Positions 15,767 to 26,726 of a stretch of 64,000 nucleotides of DNA are shown here, in pieces (within the stretch, counting starts at the first letter, position 1; every line of letters begins with the position of its first letter). The position numbers and the translations under genes are program-made. The stretch is taken from assembly GCF_003601975.1 (NCBI RefSeq), contig NZ_QZWZ01000018.1, positions 1 to 64,000 on the forward strand. The letters run 5' to 3'. The notes below the pieces were generated by a model, which made no database searches, was not told the origin of the DNA, and saw only the letters and a program-made list of their open reading frames with translations. This stretch comes from Mesorhizobium waimense (GTDB lineage: Bacteria; Pseudomonadota; Alphaproteobacteria; Rhizobiales; Rhizobiaceae).

Positions 15767-16332
15767 CGGTCGCTGAAAACATGGGGTTTTCGCTGCGTCT
15801 CAACCGTGTTGCCAAGGATGAAATCGCAGCCAAGGTATGCCGGGCGGCGGAGATCCTGGGCTGCGCCTGTTGCTCTTAAGGCCGCCACCCAAATTGGCTC
15901 GAAGATTGTCCTGCAGACCGGTTCGACCTCGGCCACCGTCGCAGGGAAACGACGCCAGGCGCACCGGACGCGATCTCCCCGCTCCGCAGGAACGAAGTTC
16001 GCTGGCGTCTCTCACGCTCCCCCGTGACCGATTGGACCCGACAGCTGCTCGATCGTCTTCTCGAGTGCAGCCGAAAATTCCGAGGACAAGAGTTTTCGAA
16101 GCGGCCGGCGTCTACAAGGCCACGTGCCGCAGCGTCACCCCCACACCCACGTGCGCAAAGCCCAGCCAGCGTATCAGGGTGCTTGCCGCCGGGTGCCCGC
16201 TGCCATTGCCAACTGCCATCCTATTTGCACGCCAGCATCGCCAATTTTACGACAGTATGGCTTAGCGACTTCCATGATCGTGAAGACTATCGCTTTCTAT
16301 CCGCCTCAGTGTTTTCAGCAGAGGTGCCCCCT
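15767..16332. other. 566-bp stretch without a recognisable gene
   Basis: I see no coding sequence with a family match here on either strand. A plus-strand frame runs in from 16024 into the AlpA-type gene, but the good start of that gene is at 16333. The DNA may hold the promoter of the AlpA-type regulator and old ICE remnants. Confidence 0.4.
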
Positions 16333-16629
16333 ATGAACCATTCGGGAACAGTCTCGATCGGACGAACCATTCGTAGGCGGCAGCTTCGTGAAATGGTCCC
16401 CTTGGCCGACAGTACGATCTACGAAATGGAGCAGCGGGGCGAATTCCCGCGACGCTTCGCTTTGACCCCGAGATGCGTGGTCTGGGATCTGAGCGAGGTT
16501 CAAGCCTGGCTTGCAGCCCGCCGCTCGAAGCCAATTCTACGCGCTCCAAAACCGAACCTGAAGCAACGCCGAGTCCGGCCGGTCAGAGAGCAGGATCAGG
16601 CTCCAGGAGCGGCATCAAAGGCGGGATGA
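16333..16629 (+). CDS. AlpA-type regulator, candidate excisionase of the guaA-site integrase
   Basis: A 98-residue protein with an AlpA/excisionase-type winged HTH at residues 13-65: RRRQLREMVPLADSTIYEME, then GEFPRR and WDLSEVQAWLAARR. A basic, low-complexity tail follows. The start is ATG 16333 with GAGG 8 bp upstream. AlpA-like proteins activate integrase genes or act as recombination directionality factors. Its last 47 bp overlap convergently with the 3' end of the integrase gene. In tripartite Mesorhizobium ICEs each integrase has a matching directionality factor, so this is the natural candidate for the guaA site. That role is inferred from family and position. Confidence 0.75.
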   Translation: MNHSGTVSIGRTIRRRQLREMVPLADSTIYEMEQRGEFPRRFALTPRCVVWDLSEVQAWLAARRSKPILRAPKPNLKQRRVRPVREQDQAPGAASKAG

Positions 16630-17839
16630 GTGTCGGGATAAACTTCTTACCGCCGACCCAAGCATCAACGATGTCCGACCACTCCTGCATCATATGGCGG
16701 CGCTGTACCTCGTACTCGGCCTTATTATAGACACCGCGCGACGAACGACCGTCCTCGTGCGCCAAGCATTTCTCGATCCAGTCGCTGTTGAAGCCGAGTT
16801 CATTCAACAGCGTCGAGCCCGTTCGTCGCAGGTCATGAACCGTAAACGGCTCAAGGGGTAGCCCCTCGGATTTCGCGCGCTCGACGACAGCGTAAGTGAC
16901 TCGGTTGAAAGTGGCGCGCGACATTGGAGCATCCGCATCGTAACGCGATGGAAGAATGTATCTGGAATTCCCGGCGCAGGTCTTCAGGGCGATCATAATG
17001 TCGAGCGCCTGGCGCGATAGATAGACGTTGAGCGCCTTGGAGCGTTTCATTCGTTCCTTCGGAATCGTCCAGACCGCATGCTCGAAGTCGACCTCGTCCC
17101 ACACCGCGTCCTGCAACTCGCTCTTTCGCACCATTGTGAGCAAGTAGAGCCTCATTCCCAGACGGATCGTCGGAAGCGTGGCGATGTGCTCGAGTTGCTT
17201 CAGCATCACTCGAATTTCAGAAGGCGAAAGCGAGCGGTCCTTTGGCACGAACGTCGCAATCGATGCGGGTCCAACTTCGTCAGCCGGATTGGCCACCTTC
17301 TCCCCGTGCAGAATCGCGAAGCCGTAAATCTGCTTCAGTATGTCTCGTACGTGGATAGCGGTGGCCGGCGCACCACGCTCAACGATGGTGCCACAGTGGG
17401 CTCTTAGATCGTCCGGCGTGATCTCCGTCAGGAGACGATTGCGCCAGGCCGGAAGAAGCTCGCGCTCGAAGATGGAGCGCCGCATGGCGCGCGTGCTGTC
17501 GGCCATCGGCGCGGCGGTGAGCCACTTCTCCCCGAACTCGCCAAAACTCTTCGCCTCTTTGAGGCGGCGCTTGTCGCGCTGCTTCTCGATCGCCGGAGAT
17601 CGTCCCTCACCAATAGCGCGCTTCGCGTCGAGGCACTTCTCTCGGGCCAAGGCAAGCGAGATTCCCTCCCGCCCATACCTGCCTAGATAGACCGTCTCGC
17701 GGCGTCCGTTGAGCCTGTAATCAAGCCGAAACGAGATCGCGCCACTTGGCATGACCCGGACATACATGCCGTCACGGTCAGCAATCTTGTAGATTTTCTC
17801 TTTTGGTTTCAGTCCTTTAAGGGCGACATCCGTCAGCAT
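16583..17839 (-). CDS. intG: P4-type integrase at the guaA site
   Basis: A 418-residue P4-family tyrosine integrase. The N-terminal DUF4102 domain (about 1-90, with DGMYVRVMPSGAISFRLDYR) precedes the core-binding domain and the catalytic domain. Motifs: Arg in LTMVRKSELQ, H-x-x-R in VHDLRRTGS, His in LAHEDGRSSRG and Tyr in VYNKAEYEVQ. AGGAGGTAGCGAGG precedes the ATG at 17839. The gene points away from guaA, whose 3' end is 293 bp upstream. Island integrases at guaA 3' ends are well known, and IntG of tripartite Mesorhizobium ICEs uses this site. The symbol is given by that match and would need sequence comparison. Confidence 0.8.
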   Translation of the reverse strand: MLTDVALKGLKPKEKIYKIADRDGMYVRVMPSGAISFRLDYRLNGRRETVYLGRYGREGISLALAREKCLDAKRAIGEGRSPAIEKQRDKRRLKEAKSFGEFGEKWLTAAPMADSTRAMRRSIFERELLPAWRNRLLTEITPDDLRAHCGTIVERGAPATAIHVRDILKQIYGFAILHGEKVANPADEVGPASIATFVPKDRSLSPSEIRVMLKQLEHIATLPTIRLGMRLYLLTMVRKSELQDAVWDEVDFEHAVWTIPKERMKRSKALNVYLSRQALDIMIALKTCAGNSRYILPSRYDADAPMSRATFNRVTYAVVERAKSEGLPLEPFTVHDLRRTGSTLLNELGFNSDWIEKCLAHEDGRSSRGVYNKAEYEVQRRHMMQEWSDIVDAWVGGKKFIPTLIPPLMPLLEPDPAL

Positions 17840-17852
17840 CCTCGCTACCTCC

Positions 17853-17966
17853 TGAAAAGTACCGTCAGTACAATTTCGAGGCTCTTCGGCAGAAAATTTG
17901 TTTTATCTTCAATGCCTTAAGGCATTGAAAAGTACCGTCAGAGCCTTATTGGACCTAACGGTACTT
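17853..17966. repeat. arm-type repeats and palindrome upstream of the integrase
   Basis: TGAAAAGTACCGTCAG occurs at 17853-17868 and 17926-17941. The core AAGTACCGT recurs inverted at 17958-17966. A perfect 18-bp palindrome, CAATGCCTTAAGGCATTG, is at 17910-17927 and touches the second repeat. Repeats of this kind between an integrase gene and its attachment site are usually integrase or excisionase arm sites, and may also autoregulate the integrase promoter. Confidence 0.6.
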
Positions 17967-18119
17967 CGAAAAATCCGAGCTAGCAATATGCAGAAGGTCC
18001 GTCAGCCGGTCCGTCAAGTCCAATCTCTGCGCACCGATTGTCGCTGATTGTCTCTGAATGGATTTACATTTGTTATCAGATGGTTACGGCGCACAATGAC
18101 GTGTTTTCGGCGGCGTTTG

Positions 18120-18175
18120 GGTGGGCCTGAATCATTCCCACTCGATGGTGCCGGGCGGCTTCGACGTTACATCGT
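18120..18175. other. putative attachment-site region at the guaA 3' end
   Basis: The integrase-proximal element DNA meets the last codons of guaA here. The exact core cannot be fixed because the duplicate from the other end of the element is not in the window: I found no second copy of the guaA terminal sequence in 1-18119. guaA itself is intact, as expected when integration restores its 3' end. Confidence 0.45.
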
Positions 18176-19694
18176 AAACAACGCGGTTGATGCCGCGGAC
18201 TTCGTTGATGATGCGCGTGGCGGCGGCGCCCAGGAAGGCCATGTCGTAGTGGTAGAAATCCGCCGTCATGCCGTCGACAGAGGTGACGGCGCGCAGGGCG
18301 CAGACGAATTCGTAGGTGCGGCCGTCGCCCATCACGCCGACGGTCTGCACCGGCAGCAGCACGGCGAAAGCCTGCCAGATGGCGTCATAGAGGCCGGCCT
18401 TGCGGATCTCGTCGAGATAGATGGCGTCGGCCTCGCGCAGGATCTCCAGCTTCTCGCGAGAAATGCCGCCCGGGCAGCGGATGGCGAGACCGGGACCGGG
18501 GAAGGGATGGCGGCCAATGAAGCTCTCGGGCAGGCCGAGCTCCTTGCCGAGCGCCCTGACCTCGTCCTTGAACAGTTCGCGCAGGGGCTCGACCAGTTGC
18601 ATGTTCATGCGCTCGGGCAGGCCGCCGACATTGTGGTGCGACTTGATGGTCACCGACGGGCCGCCGGTGAAGGAGACGCTTTCGATGACGTCGGGATAGA
18701 GCGTGCCCTGGGCCAGGAAATCGGCGCCGCCGAGTTTTTGCGCCTCCTCCTCGAACACCTCGATGAACAGCCGGCCGATGGTCTTGCGCTTCTTCTCCGG
18801 GTCGGATTCGCCCTCGAGCGCCGAGATGAAACGATCAGAAGCGTCGACCAGGATCAACGGCAGATTGTAGTGCTGGCGGAACATCGCCACCACGCCGGCC
18901 GCCTCGTCCTTGCGCATCAGCCCGTGGTCGACGAGGATGCAGGTCAGCTGGTCGCCGACCGCCTCGTGGATCAGCAGGGCCGCGACCGAGGAATCGACGC
19001 CGCCCGACAGCGCGCAGATGACCTTGCCCTTGCCGACCTGCTTGCGGATCGTCTCGACCGCGTGCTCGCGATAGGCCCGCATCGTCCAGTCGCCTTCGAT
19101 GCCGGCGATGTTGTGGACGAAATTCCGCAGCAATTTTGCACCATCCGGCGTGTGCACCACTTCGGGGTGGAACATGATGCCGTACATCTTGCGCTCGACA
19201 TTGCCGAAGATGGCGAAGGGCGAGCCTTCCGACCGCCCGAACACCTCGAACCCCTTGGGCAAGGAGATGACACGATCGCCATGGCTCATCCACACCTGGT
19301 GGCGTTGGCCGGGCGCCCACAGGCCCTCGAACAGCGGGTTGTCCTTCTCGATCTCGACATAGGCGCGGCCGAATTCGCGATGGTCGGAGCTTTCGGCGAC
19401 ACCGCCCATCTGCACGCATAGCGTCATCTGGCCGTAGCAGATGCCCAGCACCGGCACGCCGGCGTCAAAGACGATCTGCGGCGCGCGCGGGCTGCCGATG
19501 TCGGAGGTCGAGGCCGGACCGCCTGAGAGGATCACCGCTTTGGGATTGATACGCTTGAAGGCTGCTTCGGCCGACTGGAACGGCACGATCTCGGAAAACA
19601 CGCCGGCCTCGCGGATGCGGCGGGCGATGAGCTGCGTAAACTGGCTGCCGAAATCGACAATCAGGACGGTGTCGGGGTGATTGGCTGTCTTCAT
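18132..19694 (-). CDS. guaA: GMP synthase (glutamine-hydrolysing)
   Basis: A 520-residue enzyme that converts XMP to GMP with ATP and glutamine, the last step of guanine nucleotide synthesis. The class I glutamine amidotransferase domain (about 1-200) has catalytic Cys in GICYGQM and His/Glu in FHPEVVHT. The ATP pyrophosphatase domain has the P-loop SGGVDSS, followed by the dimerisation domain ending PPGTIEWE. Length and both domains are complete. Its 3' end is the presumed insertion site of the accessory element to the left. Confidence 0.98.
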   Translation of the reverse strand: MKTANHPDTVLIVDFGSQFTQLIARRIREAGVFSEIVPFQSAEAAFKRINPKAVILSGGPASTSDIGSPRAPQIVFDAGVPVLGICYGQMTLCVQMGGVAESSDHREFGRAYVEIEKDNPLFEGLWAPGQRHQVWMSHGDRVISLPKGFEVFGRSEGSPFAIFGNVERKMYGIMFHPEVVHTPDGAKLLRNFVHNIAGIEGDWTMRAYREHAVETIRKQVGKGKVICALSGGVDSSVAALLIHEAVGDQLTCILVDHGLMRKDEAAGVVAMFRQHYNLPLILVDASDRFISALEGESDPEKKRKTIGRLFIEVFEEEAQKLGGADFLAQGTLYPDVIESVSFTGGPSVTIKSHHNVGGLPERMNMQLVEPLRELFKDEVRALGKELGLPESFIGRHPFPGPGLAIRCPGGISREKLEILREADAIYLDEIRKAGLYDAIWQAFAVLLPVQTVGVMGDGRTYEFVCALRAVTSVDGMTADFYHYDMAFLGAAATRIINEVRGINRVVYDVTSKPPGTIEWE

Positions 19695-19773
19695 GGCGAG
19701 CGTTTAGAGAAAGAAATGAGTCGACGCAATGGGTTGCGCGGCGTCTCCCTCAATCCGATTGGCAGTCCCGATA

Positions 19774-20415
19774 CTATGAACCAAACTGCAATGCGCCGTC
19801 GCTGATTGCCTGTTCGAGCCGCCCGACCGCCCCGGCCAGCTTCTCGTCGATGACATGCAGATATTCCTTCCAGTCATCGACGTGCTTCAGGTCGGCGGCG
19901 CCGTCGGAAATGCCGCGCAGGCCGATCAACGGCAGGCCGAACAACTGGCAGGCGCGCAGGCAGGCGAAGGTCTCCATGTCGACCATGTCGGCGGCGATGG
20001 CGTCGTAGGCGGCGCCGGAAATGACCGCGCCACCGGTCGACAGTGTCGCCTGCCTGATGCCGGGAATCCTGAACGGCAAGGGCACCGCCACCGGCAGGTC
20101 GAGAAACGGTGTCGCGCCCTTCTCGAAGCCCAGAGGCGAGGCGTCGATGTCGCGGTAGGCGACCGAGACGGCCTGGTAGATTTCGGTCTGCTCCAGCGTC
20201 CGGCTGCCGGCCGAGCCGAGCGAGACGACGAGATCCGGCAGCGCCTTTTCGGCCTTCAGCCGCGCGAACTCGGCGCCCAGCCTGACCCCGGCCTCGACCG
20301 GCCCGACGCCGGTCATCAGCGGGGTGAACAACTGCCTGAGATGCTGACCGTACTCGGCTTCGACCGCCATGACGAAGAGAACGGCCTTGCCTGCGATGTG
20401 AACGGCCCTGCTCAT
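19774..20415 (-). CDS. 5'-methylthioadenosine/S-adenosylhomocysteine nucleosidase family protein
   Basis: A 213-residue purine nucleoside phosphorylase-fold protein. It opens with VLFVMAVEAEYG and has the signature DMETFACLRACQLFGLPLIG, then LRGISDGAAD near the C-terminus, with the catalytic Asp. Such enzymes cleave adenine from MTA or SAH in methionine salvage. The first ATG is 2 bp after the stop of the thioesterase gene, so the two are one transcription unit. Exact substrate is not certain, since AMP or other nucleosides are possible within the family. Confidence 0.8.
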   Translation of the reverse strand: MSRAVHIAGKAVLFVMAVEAEYGQHLRQLFTPLMTGVGPVEAGVRLGAEFARLKAEKALPDLVVSLGSAGSRTLEQTEIYQAVSVAYRDIDASPLGFEKGATPFLDLPVAVPLPFRIPGIRQATLSTGGAVISGAAYDAIAADMVDMETFACLRACQLFGLPLIGLRGISDGAADLKHVDDWKEYLHVIDEKLAGAVGRLEQAISDGALQFGS

Positions 20416-20417
20416 CG

Positions 20418-20891
20418 CTACCCTGCGATCCCATCGCGCCCGACCACCGTCATCATGGTCCCGGTCATGGTGGCGATCAGCTTGGCCTCGCCGTCGACGG
20501 CGAAGGCATAGGCTTGGCCGTCGGCGACGATGATGGTGCGGCCGGGTTTGGTCACCGAGCCGCGGAACAGGAAGCGTTCGCCCCTGCCCGGCGCCAGCAG
20601 ATTGACCTTGAACTCGATGGTCAGCACGGTCGAATTCTCCGGCATCAGCGAAAACGCCGCGTAGCCGCAGGCCGAGTCCAGCGCCGTCGAAATAACGCCG
20701 GCATGCAGGAAGCCGTGCTGCTGGGTGAGCGCCGCCGAGTAAGGCATCTCGATCTCGATGATGCCGGGGGTGACGAGCGTCAGTTCGGCGCCGATTGTCG
20801 TCATTGCCTTCTGACGCGCAAAGGACGTCCTGACGCGGTCCTCATAGTCGGGAGCGGGTACGATCTTTGCTGCCATGGCCTTCGCCTTCAT
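20418..20891 (-). CDS. PaaI-family hotdog thioesterase
   Basis: A 157-residue single hotdog-domain protein. The helix region HGFLHAGVISTALDSACGYA carries the family's HGG-like and acidic positions, and strands follow through FKVNLLAPG. Family members hydrolyse acyl- or phenylacetyl-CoA thioesters. It lies upstream of and is coupled to the nucleosidase gene. An internal Met (MAAKIVP) five codons in is an alternative start. Substrate is unknown. Confidence 0.82.
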   Translation of the reverse strand: MKAKAMAAKIVPAPDYEDRVRTSFARQKAMTTIGAELTLVTPGIIEIEMPYSAALTQQHGFLHAGVISTALDSACGYAAFSLMPENSTVLTIEFKVNLLAPGRGERFLFRGSVTKPGRTIIVADGQAYAFAVDGEAKLIATMTGTMMTVVGRDGIAG

Positions 20892-21009
20892 TGCGCTTAG
20901 TCAAGCTTATCGCAGAGGCATGGGCGGCAGGCAATCGCTAATGCTGCACTGCAGCAATCGGCCTTCCGCCCGGGTGAAGCCGATCTCGTCTCTATTGACC
21001 GGCAAACGA

Positions 21010-22299
21010 TCAACCGGCTCGGCGCAGCGCGCAGACGTAGAACCCGTCGGTGGCGCTGAGTGCCGGCGACAGCGAAATGCCGCCGGCGGCGCCGATGCGC
21101 GCGGCGGCCGCATGGCCCGGAAAATGGCCGTCCCAAAGCGCCCGATGATCGACCGGACTAAAGCCGTCGTGGCGTTCGCGGAAAGCGGCGACCTGGTCGC
21201 CATTTTCCGCGTCGAACACCGAACAGGTGATGTAGACCAGCAGGCCGCCGGGTTTGACGAAGGCCTTCGCCGCGTCGAGTATCGCCGACTGCTCGCCCTT
21301 GCGCTGGTCGAGCTGTCTCTGCGTCAGCCGCCATTTGGCATCGGGGCGCCGCCGCCAAGTGCCGCTGCCGGTGCAGGGCGCGTCGACGAGCACGATGTCC
21401 ATATGGCCTGACAGCGGCGCGAGTTCCGCCGGCTTGCTGACGATCTGGATGTTGCGGTTTTCCGAACGGCGCATGCGATCGAAGATCGGCGCCAGCCGCG
21501 CCTTTTCGGCGTCGTGCGCGAAGATCTGGCCGCGATTGCCCATCTCGGCCGACAGCGCCAGCGTCTTGCCGCCGGCGCCGGCGCAATAGTCGAGCACCTG
21601 CATTCCGGCCTGCGCGCCGGCCAGCGCAGCGACGATCTGCGAGCCCTCGTCCTGGACCTCGAACCAGCCTTTCTGGAAGGCCGGCTCGGCCTGCACGTTG
21701 GGGTGCCGACCGTCGCCGTCGATCGGCGGGATGCGGATGCCCTGCGGCGCGATGCGTGCCGGCTTAGCGCCGGTCTCGGCGAGTTCGGCCAGCACCTTGC
21801 CGCGATCGGCCTGCAGCGTGTTGACCCGCAGATCGAGCGGCGGGCGGGTGGCAAGGGCGGCGCCCTCCTCGACCCAGGTCTCGCCAAAAGCCTGCTCGAA
21901 GAGCGGTTCGCACCAGTCGGGAATGTCCGCGCGCACCGCTTCCGGTGCGTCTTCGGACCGGCGGGCGGCTAGCGCCTTCAATGCGTCGGCGTCGAGCAGC
22001 GGTGGGGCGAACTTGTCGCCGTCGAGCGCATCGTTCAGCGACTGCGCCGTCTGCCCCCATTCGAGCAGCAACGCGCCGAAGCCGATGGCGCGCGGCGTGT
22101 CCTGACCCAGCAGCCAGCCGGCGGAGCGCCGGCGGCGCAGCGCATCATAGACGATGTTGCCGATCGCCGCGCGGTCGCCACCGCCGGCGAAGCGGTGCGA
22201 CAGGCCCCAATCCTTTAGCGCATCGGCCACCGGCCGGTGGCGCCGGCCAATGTCTTCCAGCACTTCGATGGCCGCCGCCAGCCTTCCGCCCAGTCGCAT
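21010..22299 (-). CDS. RsmB/NOP-family RNA (cytosine-5) methyltransferase
   Basis: A 429-residue protein with a C-terminal SAM-dependent m5C methyltransferase domain. Motif I is in VLDYCAGAGGKTLALSAEMG. The catalytic Cys motifs are VDAPCTGSGTWRRRPDAKW (motif IV, PC) and VYITCSVF (motif VI, TC). The N-terminal part is the RNA-binding region. The closest function is 16S rRNA m5C967 methylation, but rhizobial genomes encode several paralogues, so I leave the symbol blank. Confidence 0.88.
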   Translation of the reverse strand: MRLGGRLAAAIEVLEDIGRRHRPVADALKDWGLSHRFAGGGDRAAIGNIVYDALRRRRSAGWLLGQDTPRAIGFGALLLEWGQTAQSLNDALDGDKFAPPLLDADALKALAARRSEDAPEAVRADIPDWCEPLFEQAFGETWVEEGAALATRPPLDLRVNTLQADRGKVLAELAETGAKPARIAPQGIRIPPIDGDGRHPNVQAEPAFQKGWFEVQDEGSQIVAALAGAQAGMQVLDYCAGAGGKTLALSAEMGNRGQIFAHDAEKARLAPIFDRMRRSENRNIQIVSKPAELAPLSGHMDIVLVDAPCTGSGTWRRRPDAKWRLTQRQLDQRKGEQSAILDAAKAFVKPGGLLVYITCSVFDAENGDQVAAFRERHDGFSPVDHRALWDGHFPGHAAAARIGAAGGISLSPALSATDGFYVCALRRAG

Positions 22300-22646
22300 T
22301 CTCGCCTTCCGATGCTCAGCAATTCATGTCCGGCCTGCTCTTAAAGCCTTTCTTGCCCAGATTGAAATAGTTCCGTTTGTCCGATGGCGAGACGGGCCAC
22401 GCCGAATGCGGCTAGTGCCCGATGCGATGCATCCTGCAAGCCGCACGAAAAGACAGGCATTCGCCGGCGGCAACGGAACAATTCGATCAATACATTAAAG
22501 GTTTCTAATGCGCTGGACTGGCGTGCACAAGCATGCCGGCTGGAACAAGCGCTGTTCTTTCCAAGTTTTTCGGTTGCGAATACTCTTACCGTCATGATTC
22601 GCATCGCAGAAAAAGCGCAGCCGCGGATCGATACGAGGAGAGGGCA
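22300..22646. other. 347-bp divergent intergenic region
   Basis: This separates the RsmB-type gene and aqpZ, which point apart. It should carry both promoters. No RNA gene, repeat or small ORF stood out; the part from 22490 to 22600 is AT-richer than its surroundings, as expected for a promoter. Confidence 0.5.
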
Positions 22647-23324
22647 ATGAAGACTTATCTGGCGGAAGTTCTAGGCACGTTTCTGTTGGTGTTCATCGGC
22701 ACGGCTTCTGTGGTCACGGGCGGCTTCGGCGGTGCGCTGCCGCTCGGCCAGGAAGGCATCGGTCTTGCGTTCGGCATCGGCCTCATTGCGGCGGCCTATG
22801 CGATCGGCCCGATCTCGGGCGCGCATCTCAATCCAGCGGTGACGCTCGGTGTCTTCCTCGCCGGCCGGCTGCCGGCCAAGGACGTCGCCCCCTACTGGAT
22901 CGCGCAGATCATCGGCGCCATCCTGGCCTCGCTGGCGCTGTGGATCATCGTCTCCGGCCAGGTCGGCGGGCACACCGGCGGCTTCGGCGCCAATGGCTGG
23001 GATGAGGCGAAATGGGGCATGAGCTCGGCTTTCCTGTGGGAGCTGATCGGCACCTTCACCTTCGTCACCGTGATCCTTGGCGTCACCGCGGAAAAGCACT
23101 CAACGGCGTTCGCCGGACTGGTCATCGGCCTGACGCTGGCGGGCATCCACTTCGCCATGATCCCGGTCACCGGCACCTCGGTCAATCCGGCCCGTTCGAT
23201 CGGTCCGGCGCTGTTTTCGGGCGGTGCCGCGCTCAGCCAGCTCTGGCTATTCATCGTCGCCCCGCTGATCGGCGGCGCCATCGCCGGCGTGGTCGCAAAG
23301 GCGCGCATCTTCGAGAAGGACTGA
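22647..23324 (+). CDS. aqpZ: aquaporin Z
   Basis: A 225-residue six-helix MIP channel for water in the inner membrane. Both NPA boxes are present (SGAHLNPAVTLG and GTSVNPARSIGPAL). The residues around them, including His in loop B and Arg after the second NPA, fit the water-selective AqpZ type rather than glycerol facilitators. The start is ATG 22647 after GAGGAGAGGGCA; a longer frame upstream lacks a ribosome site. It is followed by a terminator shared with katG. Confidence 0.93.
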   Translation: MKTYLAEVLGTFLLVFIGTASVVTGGFGGALPLGQEGIGLAFGIGLIAAAYAIGPISGAHLNPAVTLGVFLAGRLPAKDVAPYWIAQIIGAILASLALWIIVSGQVGGHTGGFGANGWDEAKWGMSSAFLWELIGTFTFVTVILGVTAEKHSTAFAGLVIGLTLAGIHFAMIPVTGTSVNPARSIGPALFSGGAALSQLWLFIVAPLIGGAIAGVVAKARIFEKD

Positions 23325-23340
23325 TTTTTGAAGCCTGAAT

Positions 23341-23377
23341 AAGAAGGAGGCGCGGAGCTTGGCCCCGCGCCTTTCTT
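23341..23377. terminator. bidirectional terminator between aqpZ and katG
   Basis: AGGCGCGG and CCGCGCCT pair around a 9-nt loop. They are flanked by AAGAA and TTCTT, so both strands carry a stem followed by a pyrimidine-rich tail. It sits between convergent genes. Confidence 0.75.
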
Positions 23378-23394
23378 GTTGGGTCGAGAAGTCT

Positions 23395-25593
<2,199 letters not shown>

Positions 25594-25723
25594 CTTCACT
25601 CTCCGATTTGCTGAATCTTTTCCCGGGCAAGCATTGAGCCGCCACTCTGGAATGGTTCCAGACTAGGGCGCTTTGACGATAAAAACAAATTGCCTTTCCT
25701 GTTTTTTGCGATAGGTTTTTCTT
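25594..25723. promoter_or_regulatory. katG-oxyR divergent promoter region
   Basis: 130 bp between divergent genes. The oxyR-proximal half is AT-rich with two GATA-type half-motifs (GATAAAAAC near 25678 and CGATAGG near 25709). OxyR sites consist of spaced half-sites of this kind, so a site is likely here, but I cannot fix its register by eye. Confidence 0.5.
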
Positions 25724-26632
25724 ATGATAGGCCTCACCGTCCGGCAGATGCAGTATTTCGAGGCGCTGGCGCAGACGCTGCATTTCGGCCGCGCCGCCAA
25801 GCTCGCCGGCGTCAGCCAGCCGGCGCTGTCCGCGCAGATCGCCGAGATGGAGCAGCGGCTCAACTGCCGGCTGTTCGAGCGCGGCGGCAAGGTGGTGCGC
25901 ATGACCGACGAGGCGCTGGCCCTGCAGCCCCGCATTGAGCGTATTCTCACCGATATACGTGACGTCGAGACGACCGCCAGACGCGGTCGCCCGGCCATGG
26001 AGGGGCGCTTCCGGCTGGGCATCATCCCGACGGTCGCGCCCTATCTCTTGCCGCATGTGCTGCCGGAGCTGAAACGGCACTTCCCGGCCCTGCAGCTCGA
26101 ACTGCGCGAAGCGGTGACCGCCTCGCTGGTCGAAGACAGCGCGTCGGGCAGGCTCGACGCCTTCATCGCCGCTTTGCCGCTCGATCATCCCGGCCTGGTC
26201 AGCGAGGAACTGTTTTGCGACCGGTTTTTCCTCGCCGTGCCATCGGGCGATCCGGCCTTCGCCTCGCCGCCTGTGCCGCCGGAAAGCCCGGCGCTGGAAC
26301 GGCTGATGCTTCTGGAGGAAGGCCACTGCCTGCGCGAACAGGCGCTCGCCGTGTGCGGCAGCGTTCGCCCGGTGGCAATGGCAAGCTACGGCGCCACCAG
26401 CCTGACGACGCTCTTGCAGATGGTGGCGCACGGGCTCGGCGTCACGCTGATCCCGGAAATGGCGACAGGCCCGGCTAGCGTCATGCGCGATCTCAAGATC
26501 GTGCCGTTCCAGGAGCCGATGCCGCAGCGCACGATCTGCATGGCCTGGCGGCGCAACAAGGTGCGGCACGACGAATGCGTCGAGCTGGCGAAGATCATTC
26601 GTGGGCTCGATGCGGCAGTGCTGGCGGCTTGA
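25724..26632 (+). CDS. oxyR: OxyR-type LysR regulator of peroxide stress
   Basis: A 302-residue LysR regulator with an N-terminal HTH (about 5-62, LHFGRAAKLAGVSQPALSAQ) and an effector domain. The redox pair is visible: two Cys eight residues apart in HCLREQALAVCG, matching the peroxide-sensing cysteines of OxyR. Divergent katG supports the identity. When oxidised it should activate katG. Confidence 0.93.
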   Translation: MIGLTVRQMQYFEALAQTLHFGRAAKLAGVSQPALSAQIAEMEQRLNCRLFERGGKVVRMTDEALALQPRIERILTDIRDVETTARRGRPAMEGRFRLGIIPTVAPYLLPHVLPELKRHFPALQLELREAVTASLVEDSASGRLDAFIAALPLDHPGLVSEELFCDRFFLAVPSGDPAFASPPVPPESPALERLMLLEEGHCLREQALAVCGSVRPVAMASYGATSLTTLLQMVAHGLGVTLIPEMATGPASVMRDLKIVPFQEPMPQRTICMAWRRNKVRHDECVELAKIIRGLDAAVLAA

Positions 26633-26726
26633 GGTGCTGCCGCAATAGACCCCAGATCGCAGCTTGCGCAGAAAGCGAATCCTGGGGCTTTGCGTCGCTT
26701 TGACACCCTCGGAAAAGAAACTTAGG

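Noticed and set aside
1..18131. second copy of the guaA 3' end (other attachment site)
   Set aside because: Looked for the terminal guaA sequence in the accessory region and did not see it; the other end of the element is probably outside the window.
18048..19421. 457-codon frame antisense to guaA
   Set aside because: Shadow of guaA; composition is typical of a reversed coding strand.
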